Positions 7,884 through 16,592 of a stretch of DNA of 64,000 nt are shown here, one piece after another (position 1 is the first letter of the stretch; every line of letters starts with the position of its first letter). This DNA comes from Pedobacter sp. HDW13 (GTDB lineage: Bacteria > Bacteroidota > Bacteroidia > Sphingobacteriales > Sphingobacteriaceae). The position numbers were made by a program, and so were the translations under genes. A model generated the notes under the pieces. It was not told where the DNA came from. It searched no databases and saw only the letters and a program-made list of their open reading frames with translations. The stretch lies in the NCBI RefSeq assembly GCF_011303555.1, contig NZ_CP049868.1, positions 2,604,001-2,668,000 on the forward strand, read 5' to 3'.

Positions 7884-9326
7884 TTAACAAAGTTGATATT
7901 CGGGCATGCTGGTAATTTCGACTGCGGTACTCCGCAAACCTTTATTATCGCTCACCATTGAGGTTATTTTGGTGTTTAATTTAGGCTGCAACAGAAATTC
8001 GGTAAGTTCCAGCGGTGTTAAGCCTTTGGGCAGCGTATCTAAAAATTTGGGCCAGTCGGCATTTGCGTTTACATACGATTTTGGTTTGTTATTGGCATTT
8101 GCGTTACTGGTTGCCGTTCTGCTCAATGCAATTACAGCTTCATCTTCAGGATCGGCCTTACCGCTAAAATCAATTTCCCCATCGTTCAAAACCAGTGATG
8201 GAATGCGCATTCTGAGCATTAATGAGGAACTGTCGATCCAGCTTTGCCCGCCTGGCCAGCCTGCCACGTTGGGTGGATTAAATAAATATTGACCTAAGCT
8301 GCTTTGCAGCTGAATGAGCACCTGTGGTTTGTTGTAGGTAACATAAAACTCGCGACTTAAGCCTACTAAAAATTCGGCCGGCGATTTGATTTTTGTGCCC
8401 ACATTTTCCGGTGCGTAAAACCAATCGGAGGTGAACATCTTTTTCATCATGGCGCCTATGTCGTATTTCGAATGGTAAAAATGTGTAGCCAGTTCTTTAA
8501 TGTGTGCATCATTAGGATAATCATTTACAAAGAACTTATATACTTTCTGCGCTATAAATTGTGCTGTTTCGGGCTTTTCTAAAATAATATCGATAATGTT
8601 TTCGCCTTCAAAGTTGCCAATTTTACCAAAGAAAGTTTTGGTGCCATCGTCGTGCAGGTTCTTACGGAAAATGAAAGAACCATCCTTATCGTACATCCAG
8701 CCGGTAAACGAACGAGCCGATTCTTTAATATCCTGCTCAGTGTAATTGCCTCTGCCCAGGGTAAAAAGCTCCATCAACTCGCGTGCAAAGTTTTCATTAG
8801 GTTTACCTTTCCGGTTTTGCTGGTTGTTTAAGTATTGCAACATAGCCGGTGCTTTCGATACTTCGACCAAAAGCGTTTTAAAGCTACCTAAGGCATTTGC
8901 CCTTTGAATATTATTTAACTGTTGTGCAAAGAAAGGATTGTTGCTGCGGCAGGCAAAATGCCCATGCCAAAAAAGGGTCATCTTTTCTCGTAATGGTGCC
9001 TCTGTATTAATCATTTTGGTTAAAAAGGCAATATTAAGATCACGGCTTACCTCATTTTGCTCGCGAACGATTTGCTGACGCATTTTCTTTTCCTCGTCGG
9101 TAAGGTCTTTTTTAGCGTACAATCCTGCCTGTGCCAATAGTTGCCGTTTCGATTCGAAATCATTAACTAAAGCTATTGGGTCGTCTTTCTGTGAAGTCTC
9201 GATCAAACGATCAACAGTTTTTTCGAGATTTTTCTTGCTTAATTTTTGTAAGTCGGTATATGAAATCCCGAATCCGGCACGGTTATAAAGATGTTTAACT
9301 TTGGAGAAATTATCTTTTGCGCTCAT
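7884..9326 (-). CDS. DUF1800 domain-containing protein
   Basis: 480 residues spanning the DUF1800 family. Visible family blocks are HLYNRAGFGIS at the start, REKMTLFWHGHFACR near 113-127, NFARELMELFTLGRGNYTEQDI near 180-200, and FNPPNVAGWPGGQSWID near 350-367. There is no obvious signal peptide although the DUF1501 partner has one. The function is unknown; pairing with DUF1501 suggests an exported enzyme pair. An inserted Asn/Ala-rich stretch (SNANANNKPKSYVNANAD) near 413-430 looks like a flexible linker. Confidence 0.87.
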   Translation of the reverse strand: MSAKDNFSKVKHLYNRAGFGISYTDLQKLSKKNLEKTVDRLIETSQKDDPIALVNDFESKRQLLAQAGLYAKKDLTDEEKKMRQQIVREQNEVSRDLNIAFLTKMINTEAPLREKMTLFWHGHFACRSNNPFFAQQLNNIQRANALGSFKTLLVEVSKAPAMLQYLNNQQNRKGKPNENFARELMELFTLGRGNYTEQDIKESARSFTGWMYDKDGSFIFRKNLHDDGTKTFFGKIGNFEGENIIDIILEKPETAQFIAQKVYKFFVNDYPNDAHIKELATHFYHSKYDIGAMMKKMFTSDWFYAPENVGTKIKSPAEFLVGLSREFYVTYNKPQVLIQLQSSLGQYLFNPPNVAGWPGGQSWIDSSSLMLRMRIPSLVLNDGEIDFSGKADPEDEAVIALSRTATSNANANNKPKSYVNANADWPKFLDTLPKGLTPLELTEFLLQPKLNTKITSMVSDNKGLRSTAVEITSMPEYQLC

Positions 9327-9399
9327 AGTTAACGATTTTACAGTATGACTTATTTAAAACGCAAGGGTTTAATCTTTGTTTTCTTTCTTATTTTCGTCC

Positions 9400-10038
9400 A
9401 TGTTTTTTCAATTGTTAGCTGATGATCCTGCTTTTCCCGATCCTGCCCTGGCAGAAGAAGATGGTTTATTGGCTATTGGCGGCGATTTAAGCATGGAAAG
9501 GCTGTTAATTGCCTATTCAAACGGCATTTTTCCCTGGTTTAGCGAAGGTGAGCCTATTTTATGGTATTCGCCACACGAGCGCTGTGTAATTTACCCAGAT
9601 CGGATTAAGATCAGTAAAAGCATGAAGCAGGTTTTGAAGCAAGGAATATTTAAGGTAACGCTTAACCAGGCTTTTGAAGAAGTGATATTAAACTGTGCTA
9701 CTACTGTAAGGAAAGGGCAGGACGGCACGTGGATTACGACAGAAATGCAGCAGGCCTACCTCAATCTGCATCAAAAAGGTTATGCACACAGTGTAGAGGT
9801 TTGGCAGAATGATAAACTGGTTGGTGGTTTATACGGCTTAAAGGTAAACCGGGTTTTTTGTGGCGAAAGCATGTTTAGCCACGTAAGCAATGCTTCAAAA
9901 ACGGCGTTAATTTTTTTAAGTGAACATAATGTAGACCTGATTGATTGCCAGCTGCCTAACGATCATTTAATGACCCTTGGTGCTGAAATGATCAGTCGTG
10001 AAAGGTATATGGAAATGCTTCAGGCGAATGAATTTTAG
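9400..10038 (+). CDS. aat: Leucyl/phenylalanyl-tRNA--protein transferase
   Basis: Transfers Leu or Phe from charged tRNA onto N-terminal Lys or Arg of proteins, marking them for ClpAP degradation (N-degron pathway). 212 residues, normal length. The family blocks are FPDPALAEEDGLLAIGGDL, NGIFPWF, WYSPHERCV, TWIT, GYAHSVEVW, GGLYGL, FCGESMFS and DCQLPNDHLMTLGAE. ATG 9400 (MFFQLLADDPAFP) is chosen over an in-frame TTG at 9376. The stop overlaps that of the convergent TMEM175-like gene by 4 bases. Confidence 0.95.
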   Translation: MFFQLLADDPAFPDPALAEEDGLLAIGGDLSMERLLIAYSNGIFPWFSEGEPILWYSPHERCVIYPDRIKISKSMKQVLKQGIFKVTLNQAFEEVILNCATTVRKGQDGTWITTEMQQAYLNLHQKGYAHSVEVWQNDKLVGGLYGLKVNRVFCGESMFSHVSNASKTALIFLSEHNVDLIDCQLPNDHLMTLGAEMISRERYMEMLQANEF

Positions 10039-10643
10039 TTCTGATTATTGCTGTCTATTAAATTTTGCTCACGCATGGCATTTTCAATCCTACTGTCGGG
10101 TATAAACCAGATACACGCCACTATGAAGTACATTGCAACGCCGATCCATGGGTTTATAAAACTTAATCCAACCCCTGCAATGTAAAAAAGCAACGATATT
10201 TTTCCTTTGGCATCGTTACCAATGGCGTGTACCACCAACGAATGCTGGCCTTCGGTTCTTTTGATTACAATAACCAATAGGGTATAAGAAATAGCTGCCA
10301 GAAGAAGCACTGCCCCATATATAATAACCGGCCAAAGGGCAAAGTGATGCTCACCCATCCAACCAGCAGCAACCGGAAATAAGGATAGCCAGAATAAGAA
10401 ATTCAGATTGGCCCACAACATTGGCCCACTTACTTTTTTTACTGTGTGCATTAAATGGTGATGATTGTTCCAATAAATGCCCACATAAATAAAGCTTAAA
10501 ACATAGCTGATAAATTTAGGGATCAGCGGTTTTAAACTATCTAAAGTTTCGCCATTTTCGGGAACTTTAATTTCTAAAACCATAATGGTGATGATAATGG
10601 CGATAACACCATCGCTAAATGCCTCTAGTCTGCCTTTGTTCAT
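10035..10643 (-). CDS. TMEM175 family (DUF1211) potassium-channel-like protein
   Basis: 202 residues with about six membrane helices. The N-terminus MNKGRLEAFSDGVIAIIITIM carries the FSDG signature of the TMEM175/DUF1211 family, whose characterised members are potassium-selective channels lacking the classical TVGYG filter. A single unit is encoded, as in prokaryotic members that assemble as tetramers. ATG 10643 is preferred over TTG 10682 because the family begins at this motif. Ion selectivity is inferred from the family. Confidence 0.88.
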   Translation of the reverse strand: MNKGRLEAFSDGVIAIIITIMVLEIKVPENGETLDSLKPLIPKFISYVLSFIYVGIYWNNHHHLMHTVKKVSGPMLWANLNFLFWLSLFPVAAGWMGEHHFALWPVIIYGAVLLLAAISYTLLVIVIKRTEGQHSLVVHAIGNDAKGKISLLFYIAGVGLSFINPWIGVAMYFIVACIWFIPDSRIENAMREQNLIDSNNQN

Positions 10644-10743
10644 AACGAATGTACCTTTAATCGTAGTTGCTACAAGTATCAACCAAATTAATTACAAAAA
10701 CAAAATCTTGTAGCATTCGCCTGCGGCTTTCTCGGCCCGTATA

Positions 10744-10777
10744 TTTATCAGGTGGGTGTCCCCACCCACCTGATAAA
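10744..10777. repeat. Perfect 15-bp stem-loop in a repeat-like gap
   Basis: Arms 10744-10758 and 10763-10777 are perfectly complementary around a TCCC loop and rich in G/C (core GGTGGGTG/CACCCACC). No T-run follows, so it does not look like a terminator. The rest of the gap 10644-10870 has no gene; TTACAAACGAGG (10834-10845) recurs inverted at 20299-20310, which suggests dispersed repeat sequence. Confidence 0.6.
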
Positions 10778-10870
10778 CTTGTGAATTTTTTATGGCGTAC
10801 AAGCGGTAAAATCGCCATTCTCGTTAATCCTTATTACAAACGAGGACTATGCTTTGGTTAGATGAAACTG

Positions 10871-10908
10871 TTTAAAAACAAAAACCTGCAAGTTTTAGCC
10901 TGCAGGTT
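10871..10908 (-). terminator. Terminator of the DUF1080 gene
   Basis: Read on the minus strand, AACCTGCA (10908-10901) pairs with TGCAGGTT (10890-10883), followed by a T-rich tract. It lies 23 bases after the stop of 10931-11713. Confidence 0.75.
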
Positions 10909-10930
10909 CCTTATTGTTGTTTTGTTGCAA

Positions 10931-11713
10931 TTATAATTCTCTAACCCAAATGTTTCTGAAACTGATTGCAGGACTTGGGTCGCCATGATCTTGCAGTTTA
11001 ATTGAAGCAGGGCCATGTTTTTTATATTGTGGCGCACCAATATAACGGGTTTCGCCTTTTAATACAAAGCCGTTTTGCAATAGCACGCCATTCAAGAACA
11101 AGGTAACGCTTGCTGGTTTTTGTAAGGTTCCGTCTTCATTAAAACGTGGCGCATTCCAAATGATATCGTAATATTGCCATTCGCCTGGTTTTTTGTTGGC
11201 GTTGGCCAAAGGGATACCCTGTTTGTAAACGCTTCCCGTTTGTCCGTTAACATAGGTTTTATTGTTGTAGGCATCCATAATCTGGATTTCGTATCCATCA
11301 TCGCCACCGCCTGTTGAAGCTAAAAACACACCGCTGTTTCCACGTGCCTGTCCTTCTCCCGAAATATTAGCCGGAATTTTCCATTCCATGTGCAACTGGT
11401 AATCGGTAAATTTTTTATTGGTTTCGATATTGCCGGTTCCTTTTTTAACTGTGAAGAAACCATCATCGATGGTCCATGCAGCAGGTTTAGACGGATCTTT
11501 TACCGAGTGCCAGGCATCAAGATTACGGCCGTTGAATAAAATAATAGCATCTGATGGGGCATCTTGTGGCAATTTACCTGCAGTAACAACTTTAGGAACT
11601 GGTTCCCAAACCTCGGTTGTTTTAGGGTCTTTGGCCGGATCTGGTTTTTTATCTTGTGCCATAGCTTGCCCTGCAAATAAAACAGGAATAAATAATAGTG
11701 TGTATTTGTTCAT
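10931..11713 (-). CDS. DUF1080 (3-keto-disaccharide hydrolase-type) exported protein
   Basis: 260 residues with a signal peptide (to about residue 19, AMAQ) and one DUF1080 domain, a concanavalin-like beta-sandwich. Family blocks seen: IILFNGRNLDAWHS near 57-70, WTIDDGFFTVKKGTG, LHMEWKIP, GNSGVFL, YEIQIMDAYNN, GEWQYYDIIWNAPRF and ISFRNIWVREL at the end. Several members hydrolyse 3-keto-glycosides, so an outer-membrane or periplasmic role in sugar degradation is plausible. No sugar oxidoreductase lies beside it, so the substrate is open. Confidence 0.85.
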   Translation of the reverse strand: MNKYTLLFIPVLFAGQAMAQDKKPDPAKDPKTTEVWEPVPKVVTAGKLPQDAPSDAIILFNGRNLDAWHSVKDPSKPAAWTIDDGFFTVKKGTGNIETNKKFTDYQLHMEWKIPANISGEGQARGNSGVFLASTGGGDDGYEIQIMDAYNNKTYVNGQTGSVYKQGIPLANANKKPGEWQYYDIIWNAPRFNEDGTLQKPASVTLFLNGVLLQNGFVLKGETRYIGAPQYKKHGPASIKLQDHGDPSPAISFRNIWVREL

Positions 11714-11778
11714 AATTGTGGTTTAACTTTTTAAAGTTAACCAGTTTATTAAGAAATGGAAATTTGGTATTTAAAATT

Positions 11779-12096
11779 TTACCCCAGGTCATCTACAACA
11801 TAGGTTTCGCTGATGGTAATTTCATCTGGCGCTATATCTTCTTTTCGCTGTTCTGCTAAATCGCGCATTGGGCAATAACCTGTAATGCCACGATATAATA
11901 GCCCTGCGCCAATTGCAGCGCCTGTTAATCCGATTACAGGATGGGTAAAAACACTGGTTATGCCTTTAAAGAGGAGGTAAGCGCCCGTTGCTCCTGATAA
12001 CCAACGTTCTGATTTGGACACGTTCTGAAATAGTTCGGGATATTTCCAGGCTTCTTTTACATTGGTAATGGCCGTGTTGAAATCTTGATTTGTCAT
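11779..12096 (-). CDS. DUF2892 (YgaP-like) membrane protein
   Basis: 105 residues. The DUF2892 domain spans about 24-75: NVSKSERWLSGATGAYLLF, then a glycine-rich helix and LLYRGITGYCPMRDL. Two membrane helices are predicted. No rhodanese domain is attached, unlike E. coli YgaP. The C-terminal 25 residues are acidic and unrecognised. Function unknown. Confidence 0.78.
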   Translation of the reverse strand: MTNQDFNTAITNVKEAWKYPELFQNVSKSERWLSGATGAYLLFKGITSVFTHPVIGLTGAAIGAGLLYRGITGYCPMRDLAEQRKEDIAPDEITISETYVVDDLG

Positions 12097-12216
12097 GATG
12101 GTAGAGTTTATGTTCTACACTATAACAAGTAAAGGCGGATTGAGTTTGAAAGAATTTTATTTGTAGGCTAAACAATAATTATTTTACCACCTAAGGCATG
12201 TAAGGGGATTTAAGTT

Positions 12217-12410
12217 GGTCATCATCTCGACTGAAGCGCATCGATTTTTCATCGATAGCGGAATGGAGAGATCTATCACGGTTAGATTTAGCTTCGCTGA
12301 GCTTTACGTGGTTCTCGACTGCGTTGCACCTGATAGCTGTCTGTTCCGCCCGAAATGAGAATTCCGTTCAAGCCCATAAAAAAAGATCCTTCATTACATT
12401 CAGGATGACA
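12217..12410. repeat. About 194-bp dispersed-repeat-like element
   Basis: The gap 12097-12416 has no gene. A segment beginning GTCATCATCTCGACTGAAG and ending CAGGATGAC has short inverted ends (GTCATC/GATGAC). It contains ATCGAT...ATCGAT stems and a GGAATGGAGAGATCTATC word similar to the element at 1.4 kb. Its position just after the helicase stop may add a 3' hairpin to that mRNA. Confidence 0.45.
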
Positions 12411-12416
12411 CCTGTC

Positions 12417-15308
12417 TTAGTTCAAGATCTCGCGGATATCTTCCTTACTCAGCGATTTAAAGAAACTCTCCTCTGTAGTAATGAGTGAATTGGCCAATGA
12501 TTTCTTCCTGTTTTGCAAGGCCAGGATTTTCTCTTCAACGGTATCTTTAGCAATAAATTTGTAGATGAAAACCTTTTTATCCTGCCCGATACGGTGCGTT
12601 CTGTCTATGGCTTGTTGTTCTACGGCTGGGTTCCACCATGGATCGAGGATAAAAACATAATCAGCCTGCGTTAAATTTAAACCTACACCACCCGCTTTTA
12701 TTGAAATTAAAAACACTTTCAGTTCGGTATTTTGCTGAAATTCTGCTACAATTTCGCCACGGTTACGCGTTGCGCCGTCTAAGTAAGCAAAAGGGATATT
12801 TTCGGCTTCAAAATGTTTTTTGAAAATATCGAGATGCTTTACAAACTGAGAAAAAACTAAAACCTTATGACCGCCTTTCAATACGTTATCGAGCGTATGG
12901 ATTACGTTTTCAAACTTCCCTGAATCTGACATATATTCGCCATCGATCATTACCGGGTGATTGGCCAACTGACGCAAAGCGGTTAAACCCTGTAAAAGCT
13001 GAACATGTTTCTGGGCAAATGTTCCATCATCCATACTTTGCAACAGATCGTTCCGGTAGGCCGATTTGGTTTTTTCGTAATATGCCGCCTGGTCTTCGCT
13101 CATGTCGCAGTAAATAACCTGCTCGGTTTTGGGTGGCAACTCTGCTGCTACCTGTTCTTTCGTTCTGCGCAGTACAAAAGGTTTGATTATGGTTTGCAGT
13201 TTGCGGGCTTTTTCTTCGTCTTTTTTCTTCTCTATAGCCTGCACATATTCTTCAAAAAAGAAAGCCTGCGTGCCTAATAAACCCGGATTTAAAAAGGTTA
13301 ACTGCGACCATAAATCGCTTACCGAATTCTCTACCGGCGTACCACTCAAAATTAAACGGTGTTTCGATTTGAGGCTCCTAACTGCTTTAAACGATTTGGA
13401 AGCAGGGTTTTTAATGTTCTGACTCTCGTCTAATATTACGTAGTTGAAGTAAAAGTTCTTCAATTCATCAACATCTACCCGCGTGACACCATAAGTGGTA
13501 ATCACAATATCGTAATTAGCAAAATTGGCCACATCTTTATTACGGTTGGTGCCGGTATGCGCCAGTATTTTAAGTTTTGGTGTGAACTTTTTGGCCTCCG
13601 TTAACCAGTTGTAAATTAAAGAGGTTGGCATAATAATGAGCGAGGATGTTTGGATGCCCTGCAACTGATCATCTTCCTTTACTTTTTGCAGCATGGCCAA
13701 AGTTTGGATGGTTTTACCCAAACCCATATCATCGGCCAGGCAACCGCCAAAGTTATACTCGCGTAAAAAGCTAAACCAGTTGTAGCCCGCCTTCTGGTAA
13801 TCGCGCAAACTTCCCTTAAAATGAGCAGGCATTTGCGTATCGGCGATATCTTCAAAGTCGGATAAACGTTGGAGCTTACGCTCGAGGGTTACGTTGGCCA
13901 AACTATCTTCGGCCAGATCGTTAATTAAGCCAATGTGATGCTTCTTTAACTTTAAGCTTTTGCCGGTTTCTGCCAAACTGAATAAACTGCCATATTGCGT
14001 AAACCATTTATCCGGGATAATGGCCACTTCGCCATCGGGCAATAAGAATTCGCGTTTTTTATGGAGGATATGTTGTTTTAAAGAAAGAAAAGGGATCTGA
14101 TATTTGCCAAACCAAACCACGGCATTAATATCGAACCAATCGTTTTCTTCTTTAACCTCGAGGTCTATTTTGCTAACCCCAAACACAAATTTCTTCTGTC
14201 CAGTAGCTTGTTCAATCTCAAAACCCGAAGCCTGTAATATTTCAATATGCTCATTCACCCAGTTAATGGCAGCGTAACTTGGGTTTTCTTCTCCCGAAAT
14301 TACTTCCAGGTTACTGAATAATGAACTCGTTTTTTTTAGTCCGAGCGATAAAAGCAGGTTGAATTGTTTTTTCTCCCAGTCTGCCGAACGTTTAATGCGG
14401 TGAAAAATATAATTATCGGCCGTTTTTTCCAGTCGAACGGTTACTTTATGCGCATTTTCTACCGGGAAAGTATACTCGCCATACTTAAAGTACAGCTGGA
14501 TTTGCGAAAGGCCACCATCTACATACAGTACCTTAATTACCGGGATCGCTTCGAACTGTTCGGTTCTGATTTCGAAACCTTCGGCATAAACATGGTGCTT
14601 CTCGATTAAAGGAGCAACAAATTTTTCGAAATAGGTAGCCTCGGTGGTTTTGGGAATGGCAATATAGCGTTTGTTCAAAAACGGCTGTAATTTTTTGCCT
14701 TCAATATCCTGATCAAAAAAGTACAAAACATCGTTAAGCAATAACCAGGCAGGTTTGTTGCTAATGATTTGCGCTTCTTTAAACATAAACTCGATGCGCA
14801 GGTTCTGGTACTTAATGGTAGGGAAGTAGCGCGTTTCGGTTTCGTTTCTGCGGAAGTGAAAAAGGATAGAAGCGGGTTCGGCAGCGAGTTCGATTTTACG
14901 CTCAACCGGCCAGCCATCTTTATCCATTACATAAAGTTCGTTTTTGGTTTTCAGTATTTCTAAAGCCTCAGCCAGTTTCTTCTCTATTTTCGGACGTACA
15001 TTTTCATAAAATTTATCGTCGAAAACTTTGGTGAAAAACTCGGTTGGCCTTATTAGTTTTTTATAATACTTTTTGATAATTGAATCCTGCTCAATGTCGT
15101 CCAATATTCTGATCAGTTTATAATCAATATCGCTTAAATAACTATTGAATTCTTCGGCCGTATGGGTAAAGATTCGCTGGTATGTAAAAGAGAAATCGCC
15201 TTGCGGATTTAGCTGAACGATGTGTGGTTCAATTAAATAGCCCAAATACTCATGCTTGCACAAAGAGTACACTATTTTACAGGCTTTGGAACTATCGACA
15301 CGTAACAT
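12417..15308 (-). CDS. SNF2-family DEAD/DEAH-box helicase
   Basis: 963 residues. The N-terminal half (1-490) resembles the bacterial SNF2-associated region. The ATPase core follows: LADDMGLGKTIQT (motif I, about 525-537), DESQ (motif II, 627-630), SGTPVENS (motif III, 655), SIKAGGVGLNL (motif V, about 870) and QAIDRTHRIGQ (motif VI, about 899-909). All catalytic motifs are intact, so it should be an active DNA-dependent ATPase acting in nucleic-acid remodelling or restart. It stands alone with no methyltransferase, nuclease or phospholipase neighbour, so I do not assign it to a defence system. Confidence 0.9.
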   Translation of the reverse strand: MLRVDSSKACKIVYSLCKHEYLGYLIEPHIVQLNPQGDFSFTYQRIFTHTAEEFNSYLSDIDYKLIRILDDIEQDSIIKKYYKKLIRPTEFFTKVFDDKFYENVRPKIEKKLAEALEILKTKNELYVMDKDGWPVERKIELAAEPASILFHFRRNETETRYFPTIKYQNLRIEFMFKEAQIISNKPAWLLLNDVLYFFDQDIEGKKLQPFLNKRYIAIPKTTEATYFEKFVAPLIEKHHVYAEGFEIRTEQFEAIPVIKVLYVDGGLSQIQLYFKYGEYTFPVENAHKVTVRLEKTADNYIFHRIKRSADWEKKQFNLLLSLGLKKTSSLFSNLEVISGEENPSYAAINWVNEHIEILQASGFEIEQATGQKKFVFGVSKIDLEVKEENDWFDINAVVWFGKYQIPFLSLKQHILHKKREFLLPDGEVAIIPDKWFTQYGSLFSLAETGKSLKLKKHHIGLINDLAEDSLANVTLERKLQRLSDFEDIADTQMPAHFKGSLRDYQKAGYNWFSFLREYNFGGCLADDMGLGKTIQTLAMLQKVKEDDQLQGIQTSSLIIMPTSLIYNWLTEAKKFTPKLKILAHTGTNRNKDVANFANYDIVITTYGVTRVDVDELKNFYFNYVILDESQNIKNPASKSFKAVRSLKSKHRLILSGTPVENSVSDLWSQLTFLNPGLLGTQAFFFEEYVQAIEKKKDEEKARKLQTIIKPFVLRRTKEQVAAELPPKTEQVIYCDMSEDQAAYYEKTKSAYRNDLLQSMDDGTFAQKHVQLLQGLTALRQLANHPVMIDGEYMSDSGKFENVIHTLDNVLKGGHKVLVFSQFVKHLDIFKKHFEAENIPFAYLDGATRNRGEIVAEFQQNTELKVFLISIKAGGVGLNLTQADYVFILDPWWNPAVEQQAIDRTHRIGQDKKVFIYKFIAKDTVEEKILALQNRKKSLANSLITTEESFFKSLSKEDIREILN

Positions 15309-15553
15309 TGATGGGATTAAAATTTTTGCAAGCTAAGCGCTTAAAAAACTTTAAACTTACAATATTTTGGGGTTACATCAAAAGAACTGATGGTTTTTGA
15401 AACAAAAAAATCAATTTTCTTGAGGAACAATTGAAGGGCAATAATTTAACTAAATACTTAAATTAAGTTAGCGTAAAAACTGCATAAACATTAATCCTTT
15501 ATAATTGGTTACAACTTATTATCTTAGCACTCGTATAACGGTTTGTTAAAGAC

Positions 15554-15567
15554 CGTTAAGCTTAACG
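15554..15567. promoter_or_regulatory. 14-bp palindrome before porP/sprF-like gene
   Basis: CGTTAAGCTTAACG is a perfect palindrome ending 14 bases before ATG 15582. Just upstream AACGGT (15537-15542) and ACCGTT (15552-15557) form a second inverted pair. The role is unknown; an operator or 5' UTR hairpin is possible. Confidence 0.4.
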
Positions 15568-15581
15568 CACGACCAAACCAA

Positions 15582-16592
15582 ATGAAATTTTTTTACCCGC
15601 TCTCTCTGTTTATCTGCCTGTGCTTTTGTAGCTATGCGCAAGAAATTCCAAGAAGTACACAATATATTTTTAATAACATTCTGCTTAACCCGGCTTTGGC
15701 AGGTATTGATAATTATACCGACTTAAAAATTGGTCTGCGTAAACAGTGGAGTGGTTTGGAAGGATCGCCAAGTACACAATACCTGTCGTTAAGTACAGCT
15801 ATTGGAGAAGATTTTGTAAGGAGCAATGTAAACTCATTTGCTGGTAATGGCGAAAATCCGATGAGCAGGAGTTATGTAAACAACTATACTGCAGCGGAGC
15901 CGCACCATGGCATTGGTTTGGTAGCCATGACGGATAAGGCGGGCTTGATCAGGCAAACCAATGTGAATGTAACCTATGCCTACCACCTGGGGCTTACCAA
16001 TGAGATCAACTTATCATTAGGTTTATCAGGCGGTTTTAAATCAATCAGTGTAGATGTACGCGGAATTGTAGCCGACGAATCAAGCGATCCATTGTTTTCT
16101 GCAGATTATAATAACAAAATCAGACCTGATATTGGCGCAGGTTTATGGTTGTATAGTCCCAGGTTTTTTGCAGGCGTTTCGGCCAAGCAATTAATCGGGA
16201 ATAAAAACAGTGTAGTAAACAATCAGGTGAAAAGCAGTCCGTACCAATCGGCAACTTTTTACGGAACGGCAGGTTACAAAATATTCTTAGATGAAGATAT
16301 CGCAATGATCCCATCGGTGCTGATTAGCTATTGGGCCAATGCACCGGCTACTTTTGATGCCAATTTAAAATTTGCCTATAAAGATAAATTTTGGGTAGGA
16401 ACGAGTTTCCGTAATAACGACTCCTTTTCGCTTTTGGCTGGTTTCAATATTGCGTCGCTGGTTAACCTCAGTTATTCTTATGATGTAAATACTTCGGGAT
16501 TACGCTCAGTGAATAACGGTACCCACGAAATTGTGCTGGGCATACTACTCAATAACCGTTATCAGGTAGCATGCCCAAGCAGGCAGTTTTAA
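15582..16592 (+). CDS. Type IX secretion PorP/SprF family outer-membrane protein
   Basis: 336 residues with a signal peptide (MKFFYPLSLFICLCFCSYAQ). The mature N-terminus PRSTQYIFNNILLNPALAG is the diagnostic PorP/SprF block, followed by RKQWSGLEGSPSTQYLS. The family forms outer-membrane beta-barrels; PorP/SprF paralogues work with the type IX secretion system, often dedicated to a neighbouring cargo with a gliding-motility C-terminal domain. Exactly such a cargo is encoded tail-to-tail at 16589-20122. ATG 15582 is preferred over TTG 15543 because it gives a normal signal peptide. Confidence 0.9.
   Translation: MKFFYPLSLFICLCFCSYAQEIPRSTQYIFNNILLNPALAGIDNYTDLKIGLRKQWSGLEGSPSTQYLSLSTAIGEDFVRSNVNSFAGNGENPMSRSYVNNYTAAEPHHGIGLVAMTDKAGLIRQTNVNVTYAYHLGLTNEINLSLGLSGGFKSISVDVRGIVADESSDPLFSADYNNKIRPDIGAGLWLYSPRFFAGVSAKQLIGNKNSVVNNQVKSSPYQSATFYGTAGYKIFLDEDIAMIPSVLISYWANAPATFDANLKFAYKDKFWVGTSFRNNDSFSLLAGFNIASLVNLSYSYDVNTSGLRSVNNGTHEIVLGILLNNRYQVACPSRQF

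Noticed and set aside
12417..15308. Phage-defence helicase (DISARM-type or similar)
   Set aside because: No methyltransferase, nuclease or other defence gene is adjacent.
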